Shown: positions 1-8,764 of the stretch, piece by piece
Layout of the letters: each line of letters opens with the position of its first letter
Numbering within the stretch: position 1 is the first letter of the stretch
Origin: Caldilineales bacterium
GTDB lineage: Bacteria > Chloroflexota > Anaerolineae > Caldilineales > Caldilineaceae
Reading direction: 5' to 3'
Assembly (NCBI GenBank): GCA_012271135.1
Contig: JAAXGZ010000072.1
Location: 32,919-96,918 of the forward strand
Length of the DNA: 64,000 nucleotides
Notes under the pieces: generated by a model
Told to the model about the DNA's origin: nothing
The model's database searches: none
Seen by the model: the letters and a program-made list of their open reading frames with translations, nothing else
Position numbers and translations under genes: made by a program

Positions 1-1
1 A

Positions 2-2050
2 GCAGCCGAACAGCGCTGGGAGAGCGGTTTGCCTTCCGAACTGGCTCCCGTGCGTCTGGCATCCCGCATGCACGAGACCTGGCCGTTCCATCCGGAACTC
101 ATCGTGTTGCTGGACAAGCGGCTTTCGACCAATCCCTACTTTCAGCGCACCCGCGGAGCCCTGCGGTTGTTGGCCCGGACAATTCAACTGCTCTGGCAAA
201 ACGGGGCAGCGTCCGCCAGTGCAATCCACCCACATCACCTGGATCTGGCTGACGGGGTCATCATTCGACCGCAGTTGACCCAAGCCCTGCAGCAGCCACA
301 GATGGAAGCCGTGGCACGGGCCGATGTGGCCAATGAGAATGAGCATGAACCGTCGAGAGCAGATCTGATCGACAAGCGATACGACGCGTCCTGCATCCGC
401 CACGCCGCGACCACCTGTTTTGTCCATTCCCTGCACTTGGGCGCGGCCATGACCCAGGGGCATACGCTGGCCACAACGCTGGAACCCAGTACGGACCCAG
501 ACATCCTGCTGGATGGATGGACTCGGCTGGTTCGAGAGGCCTGGTACCTGCACCAGGACAGCGAGGGCTTCCGCTTCAAGACGGAGCCGTCTTTGACCAA
601 GATGGTGGTTGACCGGACGAACGAAGTGCGGTCATCACAAGCGCGCAGTGCGGCACAGGAACTGCTTGAGAACCTCTTCGCTTCCAGCAGTAGCACCGGT
701 AACGTTCGTCGCATGTACCTCAACGAAAAGGCACCCGACAACCTTGCCCAAATCAACATTTGCGTCTTTGGCTGGGCACAGTTCGAGGGCGAGCGCGGGG
801 TGGTCGACTACAACTCTCCGCCTCAGGTCATTTTGGACCACTGGAACCAGCTGGACAGTGGTGGACAACGGCGGTACTTAAACCACATGGTGTTCATCGC
901 GCCGAATGCCCGGTACTACGATCGCATGCTCAGGGCCCTACAACGCCGCATTGCCCTGGACACGTTGGTCCAGGATGGTTCGATCACAGAACGTCTGAGC
1001 CCGGATGTTCTAGGTGATCTCAGGGATCGATGCAATAAGCAGCAGCTGGAAGCCCGCGTCGCCGTCGCGAATGTCATGAATCTCTGCTGGTATCCGGTCG
1101 CCAATGACAAGCTGGAGCTGGTGGAACTTACAGTGGACAGCAAAGCACGTGCCGAACGGAACCAGACAGAGGTCATCTTCGAGCAATTGCGCGAGCGGGG
1201 GAAGCTCCTAACTGCGGACAGTCCCCCCATGGACCCGGCGCGACTGAAGCAGATGCTGGGCCAGCGCCTTAGCCGCAGCATCACCATTCGCGGCATGCAG
1301 GAGTTCATGGCCAGCTCCGGCAGCAGTCATATGCTTCTGGATTCCGGGCAGTTGCGGGCGGTTATCCAGAACGGCATTCGCATGGAGGTTTGGGACTGCC
1401 AGCGGTCGAACGGTGACTGGGTAGACAAGCTGGACCTGGATTCCTTCAGTCTTGGCGAAGGAGACAGCCTCCATTTACCTGGAACCAAACCGGAACCGTG
1501 CCCCCAATGCGGCAGACAACCCTGTGTTTGCGACGAGCCCGTAGCCTGTCCCGAATGTGGAGAACATCCCTGCGCTTGCAGCAAACCTCCACCTACTCGT
1601 GAATTCCAATCCACGCGTGTGCCTGCGGAAGCGATTGAAGATGTATTTGCTCAGGCCCAGGACGCGTCGGCCACTCGTATGGAGGAGTTGATTCTGGAGT
1701 GGGATGCAGAGCAGGATGCCGCGCTTAGGTGTGTGGCCAAAGTCTTGCAGACGCTTGCACAGGTCCGAATCCACCCCAACATTGATCCATCACTGAGCGT
1801 TGATCTGGAAACGGAAACCGCTGGTAAGGTATTCACCCTCAAGATGACATGCTCCGCGCCGCAAGCCCAGATGATGGAGGAAAGTCTCAAGGCCATCCTC
1901 AGGCAAGGCGAAGGAACTGCATGCACAACCAGGATCGTATTCGCCTTCCCGGCCTCGACATCGGTCGAGGGGAATGAAAAGCGAACCATTCAGGACGCCG
2001 TGCGAGGAACCATGGTCTCAAGGTCCCTCACCGTCCTGAAAACGGCATGA
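2..2050 (+). CDS. DUF499-type ATPase, C-terminal part (gene begins before the window)
   Basis: The frame is open from base 2, so the real start lies upstream; the TTG at 29 is probably internal. The opening residues (SRMHETWPFHPELI, then FQRTRGALRLLA) match the conserved core of DUF499 proteins, large P-loop ATPases that travel with DUF1156 methyltransferases in phage-defence loci. The Walker A region would be in the missing N-terminal part. Around residues 490-520 (counting from base 29) there are two consecutive CPxCGxxPCxC knuckles, likely to bind zinc. The C-terminal third is poorly conserved. The stop overlaps the next start (ATGA), so translation is coupled to the downstream defence genes. 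The family call is fairly secure; the biochemical role is unknown to me. Confidence 0.75.
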   Translation, partial: AAEQRWESGLPSELAPVRLASRMHETWPFHPELIVLLDKRLSTNPYFQRTRGALRLLARTIQLLWQNGAASASAIHPHHLDLADGVIIRPQLTQALQQPQMEAVARADVANENEHEPSRADLIDKRYDASCIRHAATTCFVHSLHLGAAMTQGHTLATTLEPSTDPDILLDGWTRLVREAWYLHQDSEGFRFKTEPSLTKMVVDRTNEVRSSQARSAAQELLENLFASSSSTGNVRRMYLNEKAPDNLAQINICVFGWAQFEGERGVVDYNSPPQVILDHWNQLDSGGQRRYLNHMVFIAPNARYYDRMLRALQRRIALDTLVQDGSITERLSPDVLGDLRDRCNKQQLEARVAVANVMNLCWYPVANDKLELVELTVDSKARAERNQTEVIFEQLRERGKLLTADSPPMDPARLKQMLGQRLSRSITIRGMQEFMASSGSSHMLLDSGQLRAVIQNGIRMEVWDCQRSNGDWVDKLDLDSFSLGEGDSLHLPGTKPEPCPQCGRQPCVCDEPVACPECGEHPCACSKPPPTREFQSTRVPAEAIEDVFAQAQDASATRMEELILEWDAEQDAALRCVAKVLQTLAQVRIHPNIDPSLSVDLETETAGKVFTLKMTCSAPQAQMMEESLKAILRQGEGTACTTRIVFAFPASTSVEGNEKRTIQDAVRGTMVSRSLTVLKTA

Positions 2051-2427
2051 CCCTATCGTACCGGCTGGTTGCGAGCCGTGATTCCGAGGGTTGCATCAAC
2101 CGGTTTGAGGTCTCGGATGTTGAAGGGCGATCGGTCATTCTCCATGGCTGGCGCGCGGAAGCTGTTGCGGATCCGGTCCAGGTCACCCTGACGCGCGTAT
2201 CCCAGCGCCTTTCATTGGCACTAGACAAGCCATTGCAGTTGGATGAACACTTGGGGGTTCAGGTTCTGTTGATCCTACGAGCAGTCAAACCGCTTGCTGG
2301 CTATCAACGCGTCAAGAAGGTGGCGACGGGCATAGCCCGTATGTCCGAAGAAGAGGCTACCTATTGGCATGCCCATGCCGCCCATAAGGGCGGCCTCCCA
2401 GCATTGAGGAAGTTGCTTACTCCATGA
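2047..2427 (+). CDS. Small uncharacterised protein of the DUF499/DUF1156 defence operon
   Basis: A 126-residue soluble protein whose ATG overlaps the upstream stop by 4 bases and whose own stop overlaps the next ATG by 4 bases, which is strong evidence that it is translated as part of the operon. It has no signal peptide and no membrane segment. The N-terminal half looks like alternating strands (SYRLVASRDSEG, then INRFEVSD); the C-terminal part is helical and basic. Short partners of about this size often sit between DUF499 and DUF1156 genes, and I recall a DUF7680 label for such proteins, but I cannot confirm membership. A structural or adaptor role is the obvious guess, without direct support. 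Confidence 0.6.
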   Translation: MTLSYRLVASRDSEGCINRFEVSDVEGRSVILHGWRAEAVADPVQVTLTRVSQRLSLALDKPLQLDEHLGVQVLLILRAVKPLAGYQRVKKVATGIARMSEEEATYWHAHAAHKGGLPALRKLLTP

Positions 2428-2840
2428 CCGAACACCGCCCACTGATCACGCGATGGTTTCCTGCGGCGACCATCGGTGCGGAGTCGCTCCGTGACGTATC
2501 CGCCGGACAGCAGCCGCCGCCCAATCGACTCCATGTGTGGTGGGCTCGCCGGCCGTTGACCACCGCACGCGCGGCTGTTGTCGCAACTCTTTTACCGGCT
2601 TGGCAAGACCCTGAAGAGATACAGCCTCATGAACACGCCCCGACTCGCTACCCAATGGATGCCAACCCCTCAGTTGGGAGCGGAGTCCCTCAGAGAGAGA
2701 GCAGCCTCAAGCTCCCTTCCGCCTCTGTACTTCCTACACGTTTGGTGGGCACGTCGCCCTCTGATTCTGGCCAGGGCAGCGGTGCTGGCAGCACTGCTGC
2801 CAGCATGGACAGAAACCAATCGTTGCCCCCCCCCATCTGA
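2424..2840 (+). pseudogene. Truncated 5' stub of a second DUF1156 methyltransferase gene
   Basis: The first 64 codons from the ATG at 2424 encode the DUF1156 N-terminal signature (LITRWFPAATIGAESLRD, then LHVWWARRPLTTARAA, then LLPAW). Homology then stops near 2615, and the rest of the frame to 2840 is an out-of-frame shadow of the intact gene that starts at 2629. The stub resembles the N-terminus of the intact copy (both have GAESLR, HVWWARRPL and LLPAW) but differs at many positions, so it is not a fresh duplication. It keeps the 4-base overlap with the upstream gene, so this was the original DUF1156 gene of the operon. It could still be translated as a short peptide. Confidence 0.6.
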
Positions 2841-5568
2841 AATTCAGGAATTGCTGAACACCCAGTTCCAATCTGAAGATGAGTATCGACAGTGGTTCCT
2901 CACAGCATTAGGCATCAAGGGGGACCCGGTGGCTGTGAGGAGCGCGATCGTACAGGCAAAAGCCCAAGGAGTAAATCTAGGTGCCAACCCCTACGGGTAC
3001 CGAAGAGCATTCACATCAATACCCGATGAAGCTACAAGGAATCTGATCCACAAGCTGTTCAATCACTCTAATTTGTCTGAAGGCATCAGACCCCCAGTAG
3101 TGTTGGATCCCTTTGGGGGTGGAGGCTCCATTCCCTTTGAAGCAGCGAGATACGGCTGCCATGGGCTGACAACTGAACTCAACCCGGTGGCCACCGCCAT
3201 TCTTACTGCAACTACCAACCTCCCGTTCATCCACAGGATGGAACTCAAAGTGTTGCTGACCGAGCATGGCGAGAAGTGGGTTCGCCGGATTCAGAGCAAA
3301 CTGTCGGGCTTCTTCCACCATGTAAATGGGGAAACCATCCGCGGGTACGTGTGGGCACTAACCGTACCTTGTCCCACCACTGGTCACTCCACCCCTCTGC
3401 TCCCCAATCACTGGTTGGCCCGTACCGCCCAAGAGAAAGTGGCGATCAAACTGCATCCGGACAGCAAAACCGGGAAAATCTCAATCGAGTTGATTGACAA
3501 CGCAACTGCATCAGAGGGGAACCGATTCACCTACAAAAACGGTGCAGGCACCAGTGTCTTCACCGGAGATACCTTCGACGGCAAGTACATTGCAGCCGAA
3601 GCCCGTGCCGGACGTACGGGAGTGTTCCTGCAAGCCATTGCCTATCGTCCCGCCAATGGCCGCGGGACTCTGTTCAGGGTGCCAGTTGACAAAGACTTCG
3701 CCGCCTTGGAGGAAGCTGAGCAGTTTCTTAAGGCCAAGTGGGATGAATGGGATGCCAAGGGGCTGATACCTACAGAGCTCATCCCGGACGGGAACAAAAC
3801 CTCTGAACCGCAACGATACGGGATACTCCGATGGTGCAACCTGTTCACTTCCCGCCAGCTGGTGACTCTGGTTACCGCAGTTGAGTGTCTGCACGAAGTC
3901 CTCGAGGTAGCTGCCAAAGAACTGGATTTGGACATGCTTAAGGCACTCAATCTGTACCTCGCTTTCGCGATTGACAAGGTAGTGAACTACAACAGCTGCT
4001 TGGCAAGTTGGCATGCTACAAGAAGTGTGATAAGAGGAACATTTGATCAACACAACTTCAGTATTAAGTGGGCATTTGCGGAAATGGAGGGGGTCGATGC
4101 CTGCCGCTGGGGGCTTGAACAGGTTGTTGACTGTTACCGAGACATAGCCAACCTTGTGGGTACGGTACATACCCCTAGTGATGGAACACTACTTCAGGAT
4201 CAGCAGTCTGCACTGATTCTTCCGGCGGAACCCACCTTGGCGTCAGCCACGGCACTGCCCTACGAGGACCGGTCAGTTGATGCCATTGTGACAGACCCTC
4301 CGTACTACGACAACGTCATGTATGGGGAGCTGTCGGACTACTTCTATGTCTGGCTCAAGCGCTCTCTCAAGCCCTACTGGCCGGAACTGTGTCGACAGCC
4401 CCTCTCCGACAAGGACAACGAGGCTGTGTCCAACCGAGCCCGTTTCGCCGACATGGCTACCCACTCCGGGCGCGGCAAGAAGCCACCTGGTGCCGTAACT
4501 GCGCAGGAACTTGCTGATGACCACTACCAGTCCATGATTGCTCGTGCCTTCTCCGAGGCATACAGGGTGTTGCGAGATAGCGGTGCTATGACAGTGATGT
4601 TCACCCACAAGAGAGCTGATGCTTGGAATGCATTGGCCACCGGACTCCTCAACGCAGGTTTCCGCATCGAGTCTTCGTGGCCAGTGTCCACCGAGTCGGA
4701 GCATTCGCTCCACCAGAAAGGCAAGAATGCGGCGAATGCCACGATCCTCCTCACCTGCACCAAGCGAGGGAATTCTGAGCCTGCGTGGTGGGACGACATC
4801 CAGGCCGAAGTTCGGGAGTCGGCACACGACGCGGCAATTCGGCACGCAGAGGATGGCTTGGCAGGTGTGGACGTAACCCTTGCGTCCTTCGGTTCGGTGC
4901 TTTCGGTCCTGTCCCGCCACTGGCCCGTCTACACCGGCAACCTTGACCCTGACGGCAATCGTCAGGTCATCTCGCCTGAGGTGGTCTTGGACCTTGCGCG
5001 GGAGGAAGTCGGCCGCACCAAGATTGCCCGGCTGCTCCAGGGCCGACAGGAGTACCAGTTTGATCCCCCTACCCAGTGGTGGCTACTTGCTTGGCATGAC
5101 TTCAGTGCCCCCAAGTTCCCCGCCAGTGAGGCAATCAAGCTTTCCCATGCGACACACCTGGATTTGGAGACCGAATTGCGCAAGAGTTGGCGCTTGGTGG
5201 AGACCAAGAGTGGAACTGCTGAGATCCTGACCCCGGCCAGACGCTTTGAGGCACGGGCCTTCCAAGTGGATTCCCTCTACCTATTGGACACATGGATTGA
5301 TCGGCTTCATGCCTTGATGGTGATACATGAACAAGACGGAGCGGTTGCATCACGCCAGTGGCTCGGTGACCGGGAGCTTGATCAAAGCCAGCATCTCAAG
5401 GAGTTGGTGGACGCGGCCCTGAAGGTAGTCCCAAGACACATGAACAGTAACGGCGAACTGGCCCTGCCCGAAGCGCGAACACTGGAGTCGATGCGCCAAA
5501 CCCTGGACCTGTTCCATGATCTGGAGCCGCCAGCTCCCGGCATTGCCCAGATGGATCTCTACGGTTAG
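2629..5568 (+). CDS. DUF1156 DNA methyltransferase (anti-phage type)
   Basis: A 979-residue protein. The N-terminal DUF1156 domain (GAESLRERA, HVWWARRPLILARA) comes first, then the AdoMet-binding motif DPFGGGGSIPFEA near residue 158 and the catalytic DPPYYDNV motif near residue 556, typical of amino-group (N6-adenine or N4-cytosine) DNA methyltransferases. A long C-terminal region of about 250 residues is likely to serve target recognition or partner binding. I chose ATG 2629 because the DUF1156 homology begins directly after it (NTPRLATQW); the frame is open back to 2578. It follows a broken copy of the same gene and lies 18 bases upstream of a PLD-SNF2 helicase. The expected job is self-marking methylation in a restriction-like defence system. 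GC is lower than in the chromosomal housekeeping genes, consistent with transfer. Confidence 0.85.
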   Translation: MNTPRLATQWMPTPQLGAESLRERAASSSLPPLYFLHVWWARRPLILARAAVLAALLPAWTETNRCPPPSEIQELLNTQFQSEDEYRQWFLTALGIKGDPVAVRSAIVQAKAQGVNLGANPYGYRRAFTSIPDEATRNLIHKLFNHSNLSEGIRPPVVLDPFGGGGSIPFEAARYGCHGLTTELNPVATAILTATTNLPFIHRMELKVLLTEHGEKWVRRIQSKLSGFFHHVNGETIRGYVWALTVPCPTTGHSTPLLPNHWLARTAQEKVAIKLHPDSKTGKISIELIDNATASEGNRFTYKNGAGTSVFTGDTFDGKYIAAEARAGRTGVFLQAIAYRPANGRGTLFRVPVDKDFAALEEAEQFLKAKWDEWDAKGLIPTELIPDGNKTSEPQRYGILRWCNLFTSRQLVTLVTAVECLHEVLEVAAKELDLDMLKALNLYLAFAIDKVVNYNSCLASWHATRSVIRGTFDQHNFSIKWAFAEMEGVDACRWGLEQVVDCYRDIANLVGTVHTPSDGTLLQDQQSALILPAEPTLASATALPYEDRSVDAIVTDPPYYDNVMYGELSDYFYVWLKRSLKPYWPELCRQPLSDKDNEAVSNRARFADMATHSGRGKKPPGAVTAQELADDHYQSMIARAFSEAYRVLRDSGAMTVMFTHKRADAWNALATGLLNAGFRIESSWPVSTESEHSLHQKGKNAANATILLTCTKRGNSEPAWWDDIQAEVRESAHDAAIRHAEDGLAGVDVTLASFGSVLSVLSRHWPVYTGNLDPDGNRQVISPEVVLDLAREEVGRTKIARLLQGRQEYQFDPPTQWWLLAWHDFSAPKFPASEAIKLSHATHLDLETELRKSWRLVETKSGTAEILTPARRFEARAFQVDSLYLLDTWIDRLHALMVIHEQDGAVASRQWLGDRELDQSQHLKELVDAALKVVPRHMNSNGELALPEARTLESMRQTLDLFHDLEPPAPGIAQMDLYG

Positions 5569-5586
5569 CAACGGACTGGGTCGGGA

Positions 5587-8199
5587 ATGTCTGGATTGCG
5601 AGATCTGACGCTGAAACCCAAGTACGGGCTTGGTGATGACTTCCTGAATGATGTGTACGTTCCGCTCCTGGGGAGAGCGATCCGATACACCCGGGCCGTC
5701 GGATACTTCAGTTCAAGTGGCCTCGCGTCGGTTGGTTCAGGATTGGAATCCTTCATTCGCAACAACGGTTCCATGCGCTTGATGGCAAGTCCAGTTGGAT
5801 GGAGTCCGCAAGATGTGGAGGCATTGAGCGGCCGTCGGGAAATCCCTCGGGAACTTGCCGCCCGGCTTGCTAGGTCCTTGATTACCAAGAGCGACATCGA
5901 GCGGGACCATTTGTCGGTGTTGGCCTGGCTGATGAGGGAAGGCCGACTGGAAACTCGCATCATCATCGGTCCGAAAGGCCAGCTCTTCCATCAGAAAGTG
6001 GGCATGTTTTGGGATTCCAGGGACGATGCCGTTGGCATTGAAGGGTCCAACAATGAAACACTGGCCGGTTGGGACTCGAACATCGAATCGCTTTCGGTTC
6101 GCCGGTCTTGGCTGGATCAGGAAGCTTGGTTCCCCGCAACCATTGCGGAACTCGACCGGTTGTGGCAAGGCGGTCCCCACAGCAGGTCATACTCGCTGCC
6201 TGAGGCTGTGAGGCAGGAGTTGCTGAAATACGTCCAACACAGGCCGCATCCAATTCCGAAACCAGTTGGCAAGCCCCTGCAACTCTACTCACATCAACAG
6301 GAAGGCTGTGACCGGCTCCTTGCAGCGTGGCCGGAGTCCCGTTTACTGGCCGATGAGGTTGGCTTGGGCAAGACGATCACAGCCTCTGCAGCCATGCAGG
6401 CTCTGCAGGCAGAGGGGAAGTGCCAGAGAGTATTGATCTTGGCACCTGCCAACGTCTGTATCCAGTGGCAAGAGGAACTTGCGGAGAAGTTCAGCCTGAA
6501 GGTTCCCCGCTTGGTAAAGAACCATCTCCACAATGTTGATGGGAGCGAACATGCGGCAGTCAATCCTCTCAATGAAACCATGCTCATTGCCTCGTGGCAT
6601 CTGATGCGGCAGCCGACTTGGCGTAGCCGTCTACTGCAAGGACCGGATTGGGATCTGGTAATAGTGGATGAAGCGCACCATGCACGCCGTCGCAGTCCAG
6701 GTTCCGACCTCAAATCAGGAATTCGGCGGCCGAATCAGTTTCTGGAGTTGCTTGAAGGGGTACTTTCCAAGGTCGCTGACACGCTGTGGCTCCTGACTGC
6801 GACACCAGTCCAGCTTCACCTGGTCGAATTGTTTGACCTCCTGAATGTCATCAAACCCGATTCAGAACCGCAATCCTCTCCGCTGGGTTCTTGGTTCAAA
6901 TTTGAACGTTTCTACACGGCGCTAGCTGTTCCCGAAGGCGACCGGAGCTGGGCAACCTTGGGTATGGGAGTAGGTGAGACAGTACCAGTCCAACTGGACC
7001 CCCACAAATACAGTGAACTGAAACCATTCTTGCGGCGTCAACTGACAAGGTTCGGCAGACCAGGACGCGATGCCGTACAGGACGCAGACACCCTTGTTAA
7101 GCATGAACTGAGGGAGGAACTGCTGGAATCCATCCGACAGCGTTCACCTGGCAGCCGGCTAATGCTGCGACGCACCCGTAGAGACGCGGATATGCAGGGA
7201 GCGTTTGCGATTCGGCGGCCATCCAAAGAGGCCATCGAATTCGCCTCTGCGGAGGAGCGAAGTCTGTATCAGGAACTGGATGCCTTCTTGGCTGGCCTAT
7301 GGGCCATGAGGCACGGCAGAGACAAGGGGTTTGGTTTCCTCTTGTCAATGTATCGGCGGCGCTTGACTTCCAGTTGGCAAGCCATTGAACGCACGATTCA
7401 GCGTGCGCTGGCTGCCACCGGCCTGCCCGATGATGAAATGGAACTGCTGGAATCAGGGCTGGACGCAAGCATGTCCGATGAGATTGGCTCTAGTGACAAT
7501 GAGGAGGGATTCAGTACTGAAGAGATGGAAGTCCTTCGGCGTTTTGCTGCCAGGATCGGAGGTACCATTCGGGGGGGCGGCGATCCCAAGATTTCCAGCC
7601 TGGTGCAGGATCTCCACACTTGCCGTCTTCAAGGCAGGTCAATGCTGGTGTTCACCCAGTTTATTGATACGTTGGAATACATACGGGATACCCTACAGTC
7701 GACCTACGGCTCCCAAGTTGGTACATACTCCGGGCAGGGGGCAAGGCTGTTCAAGGATGGTACGTGGACTTCGGTGTCCAAGGAGCAACTGACCTTGGCG
7801 CTTTCCAACGGCGAGATCTCCATCCTGCTCTGCACCGATGCAGCCAGTGAAGGTCTCAACCTTCAGACTGCAAGCACCTTGGTCAATTACGATCTTCCTT
7901 GGAATCCAATGCGCGTTGAGCAGCGCATTGGACGCATCGATCGCATCAACCAAGCAGCCCGAACTCTCTCCATCCGCAACTACGTGATGTTGGATACCGT
8001 GGAGGAACAGGTGTATGACGCTTTGCGGGAACGCATCAGGGTGTTCGAGGGTTCAGTTGGTGAACTGCAGCCGATCCTGGGTGAGGTGGAGAACCTTGTC
8101 GCGGAGTCTACTGTCAGCAACCTAGCAAGGAACTTGGAAAGCCATATTGCTGCCAAAGGAAACAAGGGTAAGCCGATTGCGGCAGCATTGTGTTACTGA
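5587..8199 (+). CDS. SNF2-family helicase with N-terminal phospholipase-D-like domain
   Basis: 870 residues. The first ~220 residues carry a PLD-like fold with one HxK half-site (HQKVGMF near residue 135, followed by GIEGSNNET), the element found in some restriction nucleases. From about residue 230 comes an SF2/SNF2 motor: LADEVGLGKTITA (Walker A, near 255), VDEAHHAR (Walker B, near 361), LLTATPVQ (motif III), and in the second lobe CTDAASEGLNLQ and MRVEQRIGRIDR (motifs V and VI). The architecture resembles the HepA/RapA-like and DISARM DrmD-like helicases that accompany DUF1156 methyltransferases. It starts 18 bases after that gene and is presumably co-transcribed. The likely role is translocating on, and possibly cleaving, unmodified foreign DNA. 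The nuclease activity is inference, since only one HxK is evident. Confidence 0.85.
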   Translation: MSGLRDLTLKPKYGLGDDFLNDVYVPLLGRAIRYTRAVGYFSSSGLASVGSGLESFIRNNGSMRLMASPVGWSPQDVEALSGRREIPRELAARLARSLITKSDIERDHLSVLAWLMREGRLETRIIIGPKGQLFHQKVGMFWDSRDDAVGIEGSNNETLAGWDSNIESLSVRRSWLDQEAWFPATIAELDRLWQGGPHSRSYSLPEAVRQELLKYVQHRPHPIPKPVGKPLQLYSHQQEGCDRLLAAWPESRLLADEVGLGKTITASAAMQALQAEGKCQRVLILAPANVCIQWQEELAEKFSLKVPRLVKNHLHNVDGSEHAAVNPLNETMLIASWHLMRQPTWRSRLLQGPDWDLVIVDEAHHARRRSPGSDLKSGIRRPNQFLELLEGVLSKVADTLWLLTATPVQLHLVELFDLLNVIKPDSEPQSSPLGSWFKFERFYTALAVPEGDRSWATLGMGVGETVPVQLDPHKYSELKPFLRRQLTRFGRPGRDAVQDADTLVKHELREELLESIRQRSPGSRLMLRRTRRDADMQGAFAIRRPSKEAIEFASAEERSLYQELDAFLAGLWAMRHGRDKGFGFLLSMYRRRLTSSWQAIERTIQRALAATGLPDDEMELLESGLDASMSDEIGSSDNEEGFSTEEMEVLRRFAARIGGTIRGGGDPKISSLVQDLHTCRLQGRSMLVFTQFIDTLEYIRDTLQSTYGSQVGTYSGQGARLFKDGTWTSVSKEQLTLALSNGEISILLCTDAASEGLNLQTASTLVNYDLPWNPMRVEQRIGRIDRINQAARTLSIRNYVMLDTVEEQVYDALRERIRVFEGSVGELQPILGEVENLVAESTVSNLARNLESHIAAKGNKGKPIAAALCY

Positions 8200-8202
8200 C
8201 TA

Positions 8203-8436
8203 TTGGGTAACTTTCACTGCAAAGGTCATGTGGGTGGATTGCAGGTGTCTGCTCAGACCCCGGAGTTCTGCCATGACCGCTTCCGCATTACCGGACCCAT
8301 AGGTGACGTGTGCAGCCTGTTCCAGTCACATCTCTCCCAGCCGGCATACCTAGCGGGCTTTCGGTCTTTGTGTCCGCGCTGCAATCAGGGAACCTTCTTC
8401 CTTGCATATCCCGTGGGATTGCAGTCTGGGGAGTGA
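8203..8436 (+). CDS. Doubtful small ORF after the helicase gene
   Basis: A 77-codon frame with a TTG start and no visible ribosome binding site, beginning 3 bases after the helicase stop. It contains one CxxC pair (SLCPRCNQG) and is otherwise unremarkable. It could be a small operon member, the decayed tail of a lost gene, or chance. I recognise no family. Confidence 0.2.
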   Translation: MGNFHCKGHVGGLQVSAQTPEFCHDRFRITGPIGDVCSLFQSHLSQPAYLAGFRSLCPRCNQGTFFLAYPVGLQSGE

Positions 8437-8439
8437 CAC

Positions 8440-8595
8440 ATGTCGATTGAACTAATGGCACTACGCCAACTGGACGGCAACATGAACCAAGTGTGGCCCC
8501 TGCTTGGTGAAGCCCATCTCAACCAGCTACCAGCCGTCCTTGTGGCAGGGAACGAACAGGTAGGCCGCAGCCAATTACTGGGCCTCTGGCCGTAG
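8440..8595 (+). CDS. Possible 51-residue peptide
   Basis: An ATG at 8440 preceded at good spacing by GGGGAG opens a 51-codon frame (starts MSIELMALRQ, ends LLGLWP). It begins 3 bases after the stop of the preceding doubtful ORF. The stretch PAVLVAGNEQVGRSQLL recalls a P-loop in outline but lacks the GxxxxGK[ST] consensus. It may be a remnant of a larger gene. Bases 8596-8764 up to the FRG gene show no coding signal; the perfect 10-base palindrome GTGTCGACAC lies around 8724-8733. Confidence 0.25.
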   Translation: MSIELMALRQLDGNMNQVWPLLGEAHLNQLPAVLVAGNEQVGRSQLLGLWP

Positions 8596-8764
8596 CAAGT
8601 AGTGCCCGAGCTGCTGGTCGGCCTCAGGGCGTAGGCAGGGCGGCGGCAGACATCGGGTACTCCGCAACGGCGGACACGGCAACGCCCTACAGAAGGCCAA
8701 GTAGATGTGGAGTGTACTATACTGTGTCGACACTACGACCAAGTTGTAAAGATTGAGACATTCC

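Noticed and set aside
235..759. Long minus-strand frame of 174 codons
   Set aside because: It lies entirely inside the DUF499 coding frame, has no family-like sequence and no ribosome site; it is an antisense shadow in GC-rich DNA.
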